A DNA stretch of 64,000 nucleotides, taken from NCBI GenBank assembly GCA_959347315.1, contig OY365806.1, forward strand, positions 51,078,068-51,142,067. Reading direction: 5' to 3'. Numbering within the stretch: the first letter of the stretch is position 1; each line of letters starts with the position of its first letter. The position numbers and the translations under genes were made by a program. The notes under the pieces are model-generated. The model was not told the origin of the DNA. It saw only the letters and a program-made list of their open reading frames with translations, and searched no databases. The DNA is from Bimastos eiseni. Lineage: Eukaryota; Annelida; Clitellata; Crassiclitellata; Lumbricidae. Below are positions 25,401 through 39,600 of the stretch, piece after piece.

Positions 25401-28400
25401 TAATGGATATAAATAAGCTCTCTTGTTAGAAATGCCAGTGATTTAAAAAAATCATCATTATTTAACTGCCATTCGCCATGCAATTAAAACGATAATCAGT
25501 CTTAAAAATCCTATTCACTGTAATATCACACCATGCACTATAAAAAAAATAAAACTAAAAACAGCAAAATTGAGATCGTAAATTTCTGTTAATATATAGC
25601 AGATTTGTCATAAAATACACTAAGTTTTCAATAATTATGTGAGGAGTCACTGCAAAAATATGCAAATAGGATTAGCAAAGACACAAAAAGTAAGCAATGC
25701 AAGACTCCATTCAACAGCACCACAAGAAATCGGTAACAACGTGTGTGAGCACAGACTCTGTGCAATGAAACTTTCTGAAAATGTTGATTGGGTAAGAGGG
25801 AATTTGCTGCCCAACAACATGTCACCAGCATTGGCACAACCTTGACAATTTGTTTGGATTTGTTGACATTGCAGACAACTGCTACAGACGGACAATGACA
25901 TAGAGAGATTTTACACAAATAAATAGACATGAAAAAGATAGACATAAGCAATCGGAGAAACATGCGTGCATGCAACAGACAGACACAGGGCAGTCTCGCA
26001 GCAACAGTCAACGAGACAGACAAACGTAACAAAAACAGACAAGCACAAAGACAAACAAGCAGAGAATTACAGAGACAATCAAATACGGAAACAAGAAATA
26101 TACACATATAGAAAGAGATACCAACAGATAAGCAGACAACAAAAGCACCATCAGACAGTTAGGCAAGTTTCCACTGATAAGAAGATGTTCTCACCTTCTG
26201 GTGATTCTTCTGGCATGTACATGCCCGTCAGGTACCGATGAACAATAGATGTTTTACCACTGTTACACGTCCCTAAAACTCCCTACAGAAGAATTCGCAA
26301 TGGTAATGAAAAATTACCCAACATCAGGGCAAAGTCAAAGATATGTAAAATTGATATGGACAGCAATCTTCCAGTACAGCTAAATGTCTTGACAATTAAT
26401 TTTCAATTCCATATAATTTTATATAATACATAAAATTCAAAACTAAGATGCAGAGGTCAGACATCAGCAATGCCACTATATCATCTTAATAACTTCATCC
26501 TCAACCGCATACTTAAATCCAAACAATGACAATTACTAAAATCTAAATCAATAAACAAATCTAACAAAATACTTAAATCCAACAAAATACTTAAATCCAA
26601 CCAAATACTTAAATCCAACCAAATACTTAAATCCAATCAAATACTTAAATCCAGCCAAATACTTAAATCCAGCCAAATACTTAAATCCAATCAAATACTT
26701 AAATCCAGCCAAATGCTTAAATCCAGCCAAATACTTAAATCCAGCCAAATACTTAAATCCAGCCAAATACTTAAATCCAATCAAATACTTAAATCCAGCC
26801 AACTACTTAAATCCAACCAAATACTTAAATCCAACCAAATACTTAAATCCAGCCAAATACTTAAATCCAATCAAATACTTAAATCCAATCAAATACTTAA
26901 ATCCAGCCAAATACTTAAATCCCGCCAAATACTTAAATCCAATCAAATACTTAAATCCAGCCAAATGCTTAAATCCAGCCAAATACTTAAATCCAGCCAA
27001 ATACTTAAATCCAGCCAAATACTTAAATCCAATCAAATACTTAAATCCAGCCAAATACTTAAATCCAACCAAATACTTAAATCCAACCAAATACTTAAAT
27101 CCAGCCAAATACTTAAATCCAATCAAATACTTAAATCCAGCCAACTACTTAAATCCAACCAAATACTTAAATCCAACCAAATACTTAAATCCAGCCAAAT
27201 ACTTAAATCCAGCCAATACTTAAATCCAATCAAATACTTAAATCCAGCCAACGACTTAAATCCAACCAAATACTTAAATCCAACCAAATACTTAAATCCA
27301 GCCAAATACTTAAATCCAATCAAATACTTAAATCCAGCCAACTACTTAAATCCAACCAAATACTTAAATCCAACCAAATACTTAAATCCCACCAGCCTAC
27401 CAGGTAATTTTATTTATATATCACACTACAGTTATTTATTAATTGCACATACTATGTGTAAACCTAAATCTGAGGTATGAGACAAGTGCCTTCAAACAGC
27501 TTGTTCATTATCATAATATGGAGTACTCTACTCACTAGAACCAAACCAATAATCATTGAATTACAGACCTCCTCCTACACTCACAGGCCCACACCCAAAA
27601 TGCAACCAAACATAACACCTTGCCACAGTTCATGCATTAGAAACGTACACAACAATCTGCAGAGGTCAATGATAAGAGCAGCATTCAACAAAGCACTTAA
27701 TACATGAATCAGTTCTGATGAGAACCTCAGGATCACAGGAGTATCACAATGCAAGTGGATATATTTATAGATCAATCGATCTTTTTATGGAAATCATTTT
27801 ATTCATTGACGATGTTCACACACAACCAAACAACTCTAGTATCACTATGACAGAGCACCTCTAAGATGTTTGTAAAAGATGTCACAAAACCAATCCCAAC
27901 AATACACTTATCATCAGCCAATCAAAATGCCACATAACCTGTACAATTACGAAGAAAAAACAAATTCATGTTAAAATTCTAAATCAAACAATGCAATGTT
28001 CATTTATTGTTCATCATGCATGCATGTATTTGGACAACGACATGGTGTCTGTAAAGAACCTCTCCCAAAAAAGTGTCTGTAAAGAACCTCTCCCAAAAAA
28101 GTGTCTGTAAAGAACCTCTCCCAAAAAAGTGTCTGTAAAGAACCTCTCCTAAAACGGTGCCTGTAAAGAACCTCTCCTAAAACGGTGTCTGTAAAGAACC
28201 TCTCCTAAAACGGTGTCTGTAAAGAACCTCTCCTAAAACGGTGCCTGTAAAGAACCTCTCCTAAAACGGTGCCTGTAAAGAACCTTTCCTAAAACGGTGC
28301 CTGTAAAGAACCACTCCTATCTGCTGAACTATGCAACCATCTAAAATGGTACAAAATAAAACAAGCTTAAATGTTTTTTAGCTTTCTGTCTGGTCACATA

Positions 28401-30831
28401 GGTAGAATTGTCCCAATAGAATCAAATCTTGGAATGTTTCACATGACATGCTAATGCTGTGCTCTGAAGCTGTTCTAGGAACTGTGCTGGATGGAATAGA
28501 CCTCTACAAAATAGGTAATAAGTAATTTCGTCTGCCTACCAGTCGAATTTCAGGAACACGTCGACTAATGGTCCACTCTTGGCTGTTCACAAACGAATCT
28601 AAAACATAAAATCCATTAAATCATGAATGGAAGATTGATAAGCAGAAATAGTATTCACAGCTAATCTAAGTATCTATGGCAAATATTATTACACAAAGAT
28701 AAGTCACCAATGTTGAATGCATTCTGTGTTGTATGTACAAATGTCCTTCTCTGAGCAGACATAAGCTGCAAATGTTTGCATATTCTACAGAATGCCATAA
28801 GCAAGTAGACAAGTGCCAAAGAACGTCCACAGGTCTGGATATGTAATGATGATCCAGATGATGAAGTCAGAATAACTGAATTCTGAATGTTGAAGGTGAA
28901 TGATCAGACAAAAAAATCAGAGAAATGGGTGAAGAATAAACGGGTTCGATACCTGCTTGCCCCGTACGGCTCACTTAGCCTTCCACTTCCTAGGGATGAT
29001 GATAAAACAAGCAGCGGTAGGATGGTTCGGTGCCCGACCAGCTGCCATACTATTATATGATACACTCATCTTCAGCATGTGATTCAACTATGTCATGTAA
29101 TCGTATACTATCAGTTTGTCAGTTGTCAGTTGGAATAAGTAAAAATAAGAAAAAGAATGAGGAGATTGAAAGATCAACGCTGAGACATATTATTACACAT
29201 AACATACATAAAACCACTGAGACACAGATAAACACTGACACATACAGATACTGCCAACTCCCATATAGAGAGACAGGTGGATATAATGACATACATATAC
29301 AGATACGGACAGATACAATTCTGCACACATATATAATATATGGCGTGGTGCAGTGGCCGATCGGTTAGAGCGGTCAACCCCTAACGTTCAGTGTGTGCCG
29401 AGCGCACGGGTTCGAGCCTCGTCCGGGGCGTCAGTCACTGCGTAGGGACCTTGAGCAAGTCCTTCGCGCCCCATTGCTCTGCAGTACAACTGCAATTGCG
29501 CCCTCTAAGCGTGTGTATGCACTTCTGAGCAAAAAGATGTTGGAAGAAGGGCGGTATCAAATTTCGGAAAATGAAATATGCTAAGACAGACCCATCAACA
29601 GACACAGGCAGACAGTGACATACACACTGAGTCAAGACAAACAAAAAGCAATGCTCACATATACAGACACCACTATGTGACCACACCACAATTTGAGTGC
29701 ACATTTTAACATATCAATCAATCAATGTGAATTTAATATAGCGCCCCTTAAAGATATCTGCTCAGAGGCGCTCCCAGTCTGACCATGGCTAAAAATATGT
29801 ATTTCAAGGAAGATGCAAGTGAGGAATTTCTAGACAGAAGGCATAGCAATTCCAGATGGCTGGGCCTTAACTGAAAAGGCTCGATGCTGCATCATAGCTC
29901 ATAGCGGTACCAGCGAAAGGGATATCTAGGTCCCCATGGACAGCAGAACAGAGTTGGCGTGGATCACAAGTGGCCTTAATTGGCCGACACAACACCTTGA
30001 GGTAAACTAACACAGCGCCACAAAGTCAACGTCAAACAAGGCCAAAGACCCTGATTGCAATGCGCTTGGGGAAAACATAACCAGTGCAGAACATCCTGCA
30101 TATAAGAATCCGTCCTCGGGATGACCCCTATCAAGCGCGCAGCTGAACACAAAACTCTTCCTACTTCCCAATCTGGCTCCAAGGAACGCCACTGAGCCAG
30201 AATGCATAGAGGAGCAGAAGTCCAGGAGGCCAGTTACAAAGGCATGCACAAGGTGGTTGCTGCACTAGGAGTGAGAGAGCAAGAAATCACAGCAGTTGAC
30301 GCAGCTGGTAGAAGCAGCTGCAGAGACGGAATTTATGTGCTTACTGAAGGTGAGCTCTGGGTCGAGAACGACCCCAAGTTCCGAACAGAGGAAGTTATGA
30401 CAGGTGCTGAGAGATACAGACAGAGAGAGAAAGAGAGAGAGGGAGAGAGAATAGAAATGAGAAGAGTGAGATAGGAGAGAGAGAGAGAAATAGAGAGAGA
30501 AGGAGAGAGAAAGAAAGAGGGAGAAAGAGGGACAGAGACAGAGAGAGACAGAAAGAAAGAGGGAGAAAGAGGGACAGAGACAGAGAGAGACAGAGAGAGG
30601 CAGAGAGAGACAGAGAGAGACAGAGAGAGACAGAGAGAGACAAAGAGACAGAGAGACAGAGAGACAGAGAGACAGAGAAAGAGAGACACAGAGACAGACA
30701 CAGAGACAGACACAGAGACAGACACAGAGACAGACACAGAGACAGACACAGAGACAGACACAGAGACAGACAGAGAGACAGACAGAGAGACAGACAGAGA
30801 GACAGACAGAGAGACAGACAGAGAGACAGAC

Positions 30832-30879
<48 letters not shown>

Positions 30880-30927
30880 CGAGAGACAGACCGAGAGACA
30901 GACCGAGAGACAGACCGAGAGACAGAC

Positions 30928-31014
<87 letters not shown>

Positions 31015-34000
31015 GAGAGAGAATGGAATTATTGAGTTGCAGGCAAAAGAAGAAACTTGTATTCCAGCTGTCCTATGATCACAACTGAACCAGTGGAAGT
31101 AGTACAGTAGCATCATTTATCACTACATATGACAAGACTAAAAAACACAACCTGGTCAGAGGTGCAGCATTCATCACAAAACAGAACATAACCACAAAGT
31201 CAAATCAATAAGGTACTGAAACTAAAGCCAAAGTCACGGCAGCAGAAATCTTAGAACATGTTGCTGCTAATCCAGAATGCGCCTGAAACTTACTCAGCAA
31301 ACAACGCTAAGAAAGTCTAAATATTCAGATACACTCAATCATGCTGACAAATGGAAATTCCCAAAACTGACACAAAACTGCTAAACACCAGTAGGTGTTC
31401 CCTAAAAAAATAATTATACTGAAAAAAGGTGCCTACAAATGAACCGTGCTCCACTACAACATATTTTACACTTCACAGTTTTCACCACTAATACAGAAAT
31501 TACAAACAATATAAACTGTTATTATGCAGAAACATATACAACCCAGCAATAAGCAAAATCATCATTAGATAACATTAGTTTGTGCATTGACATTAATCTC
31601 TTAATGAACGAATGGTTGGACAATGGACTTCACTACAGCGTAAACTTTCTATCAAAGAAGAGGGTTGCTCATCTGAAAACCCACCTGCATTGATGGTGTG
31701 AACCAGCAGGGTGCTATTAGTTATGAATACACCCTCCTGGTGGATGAATAGGGTGGAGCTGCATTGACTGAAGCACACTGGTGAGGTGAATGGACAAGAT
31801 TTATAAAGTAGCAGTTTTGGTATTGATGTAATTGAAACAAGATATCATGAATAGAGGACATGGAATCCCCATCATGTGAATTCAGTTATTAATAAACAGA
31901 ACATGACACTCTCCTTCACATGAGGTCCATTGCAAACCTCTCTCAGCCATGAAGCCTGCTTACAGTGTTAACTGTAAATCATCTTGGTCCCATTCAGCTT
32001 ACAAGTAAGACAGGAAATCAAATACAAGTATCTTGCAGCTCCAGTCACATGGGCAAAAAAGAAAGAACCTAAGATAACTCAATTGTCAACATACGTAGAA
32101 CACATAGCTTTGATAGAAGCAGTGCAAGAAGCACTTTGAATGATTTGCATTTGATTCCAGCAAAATTTTTATGATCGGGATACTAATACATATAATACAG
32201 GTTTGCCAACAGAAATTTTATATATATATATATGTATATATACATATATACAAGGTGAATGGATAAAAAGTGAACCTTCAGAAATACTGTTATAATTTGC
32301 TCAATAATGTATGCAATTTAATCAAATATGAAAAAACTTGAGCTTAATGATTATGAAGCACATATTTAACATTTATTAGTTATAATGTGTGTTTAAAATG
32401 TCCTACTTCGGCCTCAACATACGCACCACTACGCGCTCGCCATTGAGTAATTGCTGCATCGATTACAATTCGATCAAATTCGTCCCATGTATTTGACACA
32501 TTGACACAGTTTGTCTTGTAAAATTTTTCTGGTATCACTACCCAGATTTTATGGATAAACGTATTACAAAACAGTTTTGCACATGGGACGAATTTGATCA
32601 AGTTGATAGTAATTGCTGCAGCAATTACTGAATGGTGAGCGCATCTTGGTGCGTGTGTTGAGGCCAAAAGAGGACATTTTTAACACATATTAAAACAAAT
32701 AAATGATAGATATGTGTTTCATTATCATTATACTGAAACTTTGCCATATTTGGTTTAAAATGTATAAATTATTGGAAAAATTATTACAGTATTACTTTTT
32801 ATCCGTTCACCGTGTATATAATAACCGTTCACCAAGTATATATAATGCGGGACTGCCAACTAAAACTTCCTAGACAGAAGAACTCTGGGCCTCTAGGCAA
32901 CCAAATTCCAGGCTACTAGGCAGAGCAGTCACCGGCCTATGAGAGGGAAGTGAGTATGTTCTACAGAAAAAAGTAATAAGTAAGATAATGTTTAGAACCT
33001 TGAAGTTAACCTGTTGTAGTTAAGTGTCAGTAATATCATTTTTAACAAGGCATAAATCATAAACTTTGCTAACTGATCATATCATTTTTTCATAAGTTTA
33101 TGTGGGCCAAAAAGGGAAAAATTCGCGACCAAAAACACAGAATTCGCGTATTCGTGGTGAATGTGTACACAATAAATAGGAAGTCATTAACTGAGTATAA
33201 TCAGCGACCATTCATGCCCTTAATGACGGGTGCTGTTGCTGCGATGTCTTCTTTGAAAATACAGCTGAAAGAACAAGTTGCAATTTTTCCATTTTCGCCT
33301 TTCCACTCTCGACATTCTGTGTTCTGCGCTTGTGATCAATACTGATTCAGGTGCTTAGTGTCCCTCCTATTAAATTCAACAGACACATCGCATGTTCTGC
33401 AAAATGGTAGATCGCTGCTCAACGATCATCTGAAACGTATCGGGCTTAAACTGAACGTCTTCCTCTAGCCACCGAATGTTTTCGCACACAATGTCCTGAT
33501 ACTTAGAACATTTGCACTTAACACATAAAAAACACAAGCAGCACCAAAAAACTGTCAAATACGCGGCATTTGAGGCAAAAGGTTAAAATTCGCGGTAATA
33601 GTCAACATTCGCAAATCCTGCGATGACCACGAAAAATTTACAGCCCTATCCTGATTAATTTGTGATCTTTTCCGTTGTTTTGAGACCAATTTCTTTTCTA
33701 TGGAAGAATAATTATAATAATATAATATTATAATTATTATCATATTGTATTGATTCACTGGTGTCAATATAATAATTCATCCAACAAATCAGAAATTCTG
33801 TCAAAGTACAAGTTCACTTATGAATTTCTCTTTCTCTTGTTAGATGCATAAATACTGAATAGGGTCAGTGACACATAAAATCGTTAATTGCAGTCACCAA
33901 CGAATCTTTATTATGATCCGAAGTGACATATATCATATAACATCTTGTTCCTGGTTAGTACATATCTGGCCATATTGGGCGAGTTTATGGTCAAACCAGG

Positions 34001-36577
34001 GGGGGGGGCAAATGTTCTAGTGTGGCGGGGGGTGGGGGCAATTGTCCTTGCTCCCCGGGGGTGATAATGCTAATTTGCCAATTTCAGTTATTTCACAAAT
34101 ACCATGCTTCTGCTGTGCTTAGTCAGGTTTGCAAGGTCTTGGTCTATTCTGTTTGTCTGATTCTAATCTGAGCCAATCTCATTAGATACTTCAATGGCAT
34201 TGCAATCACAATATCTAAGGAATCAATCAACAGGTAACATGCAGCTCAACCAAGAAGACAGTGTGAACCCAGAGCAGCATTGGGGTCAATGAAAGGCATC
34301 ACGATGTATACAGAGATGGGTCAAATTAAGGAAGCCACCCAATAAGCCGAGCACCCAAGCGCAGCAACCAATTCAGGACCACAAGGGGAAAGGTGAACAA
34401 GTAAGGCAGAACAGTGGTCAACTAAACTAGTAATGAAGGCCTAAATGAGAACCACTATCGTGTCATTAGTGTTAGAGTCCAGACAAAACTGACGAAGCTG
34501 GTAGCAACAACTCCGTTCTACTATGTTCACATGATGAGAGAAAGTCAGCTCAGATTAAAGACTAACTAGAGGATCACAGACTGAGGGAAAAGGTTGTGAG
34601 AGGAAAGAGCGGGATAAGCTGTGGAATGTCCATACCTTCAACCAACCCATACTCACACAATGAAATAAGCTAAGTTTCAGAGGGTATGAGAGAAATCGCA
34701 TGCATGTCATCCCAGAAGACAGAACACTGAGAACACCCATACCATAGTCAGACACAAATGACTTGCAGGATGTAGCCTTGCACATCACCAGCAAACAGTT
34801 GGTGCCTGAACCTGAGATGCCAGCATGGGGCAGAAATCAGCAGTGTAGAGAAAATATGCTAATGGCCCTATGAAAAAATCTTGGGGCATCCCAAAAGAGG
34901 CAGGGACAAAAGAGACTTAACTTAGACAAACCTGCTTAAAGCATCAACCAGACCAGACAAAAACACCTCAAACCAACAAATATAACATAGCAACAATAAA
35001 ACTTACTCCTTCGAACAGCATCCTCATGTCTATTTCCGGTTGAATATCCATCTCTTCCAGCAACAGCCTCGTCACTGGTCTCCCTCAGCCTCAGCGACTG
35101 GCGACTGTCAACGCTTCTCCTTAGCACCAGATTGACCACCACTTCTGAGGGGCAAACGACCTTCACCTTTGGATTAGCTAGTCCATCTTTGTCTGCTGGT
35201 CGCTTCCTTCCAACTTCCAAAGTGGTTGATTTCATAATCCAGCCTGGCTGTCTTGCGATGCAGATGGGGGATGCCGTGCTCAACTCAGAAACATTCAAGC
35301 TACTTCCTATGGTACACGAAGGACGACAGCAGCTGATAGTCATACTATTACTCTTTTGGGAAGCCTTCAGTATAGCCCTGCGTCTTTCTGCTTCAACAGA
35401 TTGCCTCAACTGGTGTCCCTCGACATTTGACTTCATTCTGTATAGACTTCTGGAACGCTTTCTAAGCGCTGTGGGTTTTGCATAGGCATGGTGGGATTGG
35501 CTTTCCTTGGTCAGAATTTCCATTTGGCAGACCAACAAACTTCCTCAAAAAGACGCCTGTAGTTCTATGCTCAACTTTGTACCTAATTTCTATGTCCTCT
35601 GTGATCCTCAATGATCCTCATACATTGTTTACTGCCAATTTATCAACTTGTGGAAATGAAAGCTTGTCCAGATATCTATAAAAGAATACCTGCTCCTCTA
35701 GTTCAAGTAAGCAGTATCCATAAACTGAACAATTTTAATTTAAAGGGTTGCTTTCAAAAATATTAAATTGCCTCACGTGTAACTAAAATACTTGTATATA
35801 AGGAACTATAAAATGCAACCGTCAGCTAATTACATATCTACACTGATCACCAACTGAAACCCAAGAGAGTGTTTCATCATAAGAGGGAGGACGAGTAGAA
35901 GGTGTGTCTGTTCACTGAGATTGACTTCACCTCCACCAAGTGTATAAACCACAAAGATATGTCTGCTAATGCCATCTGTCAGATGTTACAATGAATATTC
36001 AAAGAGGCTTTCTACTGTAATACAATTTAATTACAGCACAAGCCAATAATACTGTTAGCTACAAGCCAAAGAGACTGGGTTAATGCCCTCTGCTGCCAGA
36101 CATCATTTCCCCATGGAGGATTGATCTGTACACTATACCATACATCTCATCCTACAATGTATGTATACATATATGTATATTTCATATATGTATATCACAT
36201 AGTGATAATGCATATAATATAAAGACAAAGGATATATACACATATACAGATTAAAAATAAAGGCTGCAACAAACATATAAGTGGGAAGAAAATGTGTTTG
36301 CAAAGCAAAAGCAGGGCCATACTTGACATTGGAAATTTAGGATTTAATGTTTCAAATGAAATGAAGAACCACATTCACACACTCAGAACTGATGCATGGA
36401 AAGATGAATCTGCTCCCAAAACTAGTTCAGAAAAATATATCTGATATTCAGTTCATGTGTGCAACTATGTATACATGTGTGGCAATGCACACAAAAAAAG
36501 CCATCCACATAAACACATGTACAGATACATTCACAGGTACACCTACTATAGAATATATAAATAATATATATATTATA

Positions 36578-36660
<83 letters not shown>

Positions 36661-39600
36661 GTAGATGTACATTGAAGGTTGGGCCCAAGGTGTAAACCTG
36701 ACAGTTCACAAACCTAAGGATATCCAGAGAGAGATACAAAACCACAAGAATCTATCAAAGAAATTGTCATCATTCCTCCTTCCACCAGGGTTGTTGCTTC
36801 TGTTTAGGGTTTGCCACTGTAATGTTGTTGAAGGAACCAACCTTTATTCATTCATTCATTCAAAAATTGATATAGCACCCCTTCAAGGTAACTACTAAAA
36901 ATTGCTCCAAACTCCAGCCCAGACAAAAAGGTAAGTTTTTCAAGTAGCCATAAAACATACCACTATAGGATTTAGGGCACAGACCTAAATTCAAAGAAAG
37001 GCCATTCCATACCCCAGGGCCTACAACAGAGAATGAGTGGCTGCTGTAGGACAAATGGAACTACAGGAACCTTCCTCACAGCAGAGCAAAGGAAGTGACC
37101 GGACCCTCAATACCTGACTGGCACAAGTCTATTAGGTAGGCTGGTTCAATGCCATGTTGTAATCATCCAACCAGAGAGATGCACTGTTGGACAGGAAGCC
37201 AATGCAGAACCTTCAACATATATCTTGTGACATGATCATATTATGGTACTTGGCCAATAACGTGCACTGCATATAGCACTACAAAATCACAGGTACTCAA
37301 TGAAACTCATATTCAAAAGGCAGTTAAGGTCAGAATCAAATCCAGGTCCAGATACAAGGATCAGGAAAGTAGATATTCATTCATTCGTTCTGAACACTTA
37401 TATTCATTCATTCATTCCAGAGATAGTGCCCCTTCAAGGCTACTACTCAGGAGCACTCCCGACTCCAGCACATTTAAAAAGAACAGTTTTAAGGCAAGTA
37501 TAAAATGAGTCTGAGTGGACCCTTGGCGACAACCGTAACGCCAATGGGAGCATGTTCCAGAACGAGGGGCCAACCACTGAGAAGGCACGATTCTGTTTGG
37601 CAGTTGTACGGGCAAATGGGGCAATGAGCATGCCTCACTCAGTAGAACGTAGAGAGCGGCGACACAGTACACTCAAAGTAGAGTAACAGAGATCGTGAAG
37701 ATAGGCAGGGGCAAGACCTAGTGAGGACCACCATACCAAAGAGATGATACGGTACAAGATTCGCTGTTGGAGGGGGAGCCAGTGGAGCACATCCAGCATA
37801 TAGTCGGATACATGGCCAAATTTAGGAATGCGTCCAACAAGACGTGCAGCAACCATTCAAGCGGTTTGACTGGACTGAAAGGAAACAAGTGCATGTCTGA
37901 CATGAAAGGTCATTCCAGATGGAGAGGCCAGCAACCTAGAAAGCTCACCTCTACCTGGCAGACAAGCAATCCCGTGGACACTGGACAGCAGAGATCCCAC
38001 AGGTAAGGCCGAGCACAGCCAAGGATGCTAGCGTAAAACCAAAGCAGCAATATATATGAGATCCCTTGGGCCACGACACATCGCACATGTGTTGTCAACT
38101 GACTACTGTGGATCCTGTGAAGAAGAGCATAACCGGAAATCGCCAAGGACATTCGCCTTGGTCGAATAGCTCGTTTTTCGGGACTATTTGGAAGTATTTG
38201 CTTTGGCAAATATTATACACAGTATCACACACAAATAGTTTTTAAAAAAATTGAATTCATTAATTTTTTTATAAACATCTAACAATTTAAAAACTAAAAT
38301 TTAAAACCTTATTAGTAGTTATTACAGGCACAATTCTAATGCTAATTTTTCATTACATGAGACGGCAAAAGTGACAAAAGTCAAAAATGTTAAGCTTCAC
38401 CTACGGATGATACTCACTAGGCCAGAGTTGCCACTACTATTCGGTTTGTACATGGGGATCCGGCAAATAGTGTATCCAAATACTCAGATTGGGTACTTGG
38501 TGGAAATTGTCTACTAGGTTATGCCCTACTGTTTAGAATTCGGAGCAGCCAGAGAGGTAAATGGAAGAGGAGGGATGGGGCACCCTAATATTAGTGGAAA
38601 CGGAATGCATTCAGTTTCTAGCAAAAGAACTGTACAGAGATACCAAGAGCTGCAGTTCTAGTGAGAACAATGGCACACAGCAATTCCCAAATTTCAGTAT
38701 TGAGGAGATGGAAAGGACAGAGAAGTGTTAGGACTAGTTTCAATGGCTGACAGAACCTTCAACAGCCAAAACTCAATTTTTTATAAGAAGAATAGGAATT
38801 AGACATTTATTGAGTCACTGAAGCAGATACTAAAAGCATTTTTCACCAGGACAGGTGTTGAGGTATCAAAAGGAATAACTGGTGGAGGGGTCAAAGTTTG
38901 ACCCGCTTCATCCACGGCTGGTCTTTTCCCATTATTAACATTAATTACAGACAGCTTGTTTCATTTGCAAGCTCATTGCCAATATTATTTTTTTAAATAA
39001 ACAGCAAAAAATAAAAAAGAAACAGAACAGTTCATTATGCAAGCATTTGAACATAGTTTTCAGTTAGTGAACAAATGGTTTTTAAAGTGAATTGTTTAGA
39101 ACATCCGGAAGGTGCTCTATACTAGTCTACCTGGGCATTCAATTGAAAAAAACTTGACAATTGCACAAGCCTTGTCAGTATCTGTAGTTATTCTCATAAT
39201 TTTGTTCTTGGTAATGTGATTGACAGAAGGACATAGCAGAGAACATTCAAAGGCCTCAAGACTGGCTTTTCAGGAAAAATGTGTTCTCAGTCCCTGCACC
39301 AATAATTAGTTACAGACTCACTACAGCCGGCCTTTGACTTTTAGGCAAATGCCTTCCATACTACCCTTCTCTTCAGCTTCTCTTTCCTACCAACCGTTTC
39401 TCCCTCCTTCTGCCTTCCTTCCAGTCTCTGCATGTTGCTAACTTACCATTGCTGCCAACATTGAGCCCATTGGCCAGCCATCAGTTACAAAATTGTTTTT
39501 CAAAGTCTTAACCACAGGCTCGTCATTCAAGCTAAAGGTTGGGTCTATGAACATCTGTCCAAAGAATCTAACTCCAGTCACCCTGTAGTTTTGGTCTGGT

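Noticed and set aside
26713..27480. 255-codon plus-strand open frame of LKSSQI repeats
   Set aside because: It is the 18-bp minisatellite read through; open frames exist on both strands for the same reason.
30265..31116. 283-codon minus-strand frame rich in Cys-Leu-Ser-Val
   Set aside because: It is a translation of the CAGA/GA microsatellite joined to a LINE fragment.
32402..32667. 95-codon minus-strand frame as an intact transposase
   Set aside because: It covers only the C-terminal end of a mariner protein and is partly an inverted duplicate; no catalytic part is present.
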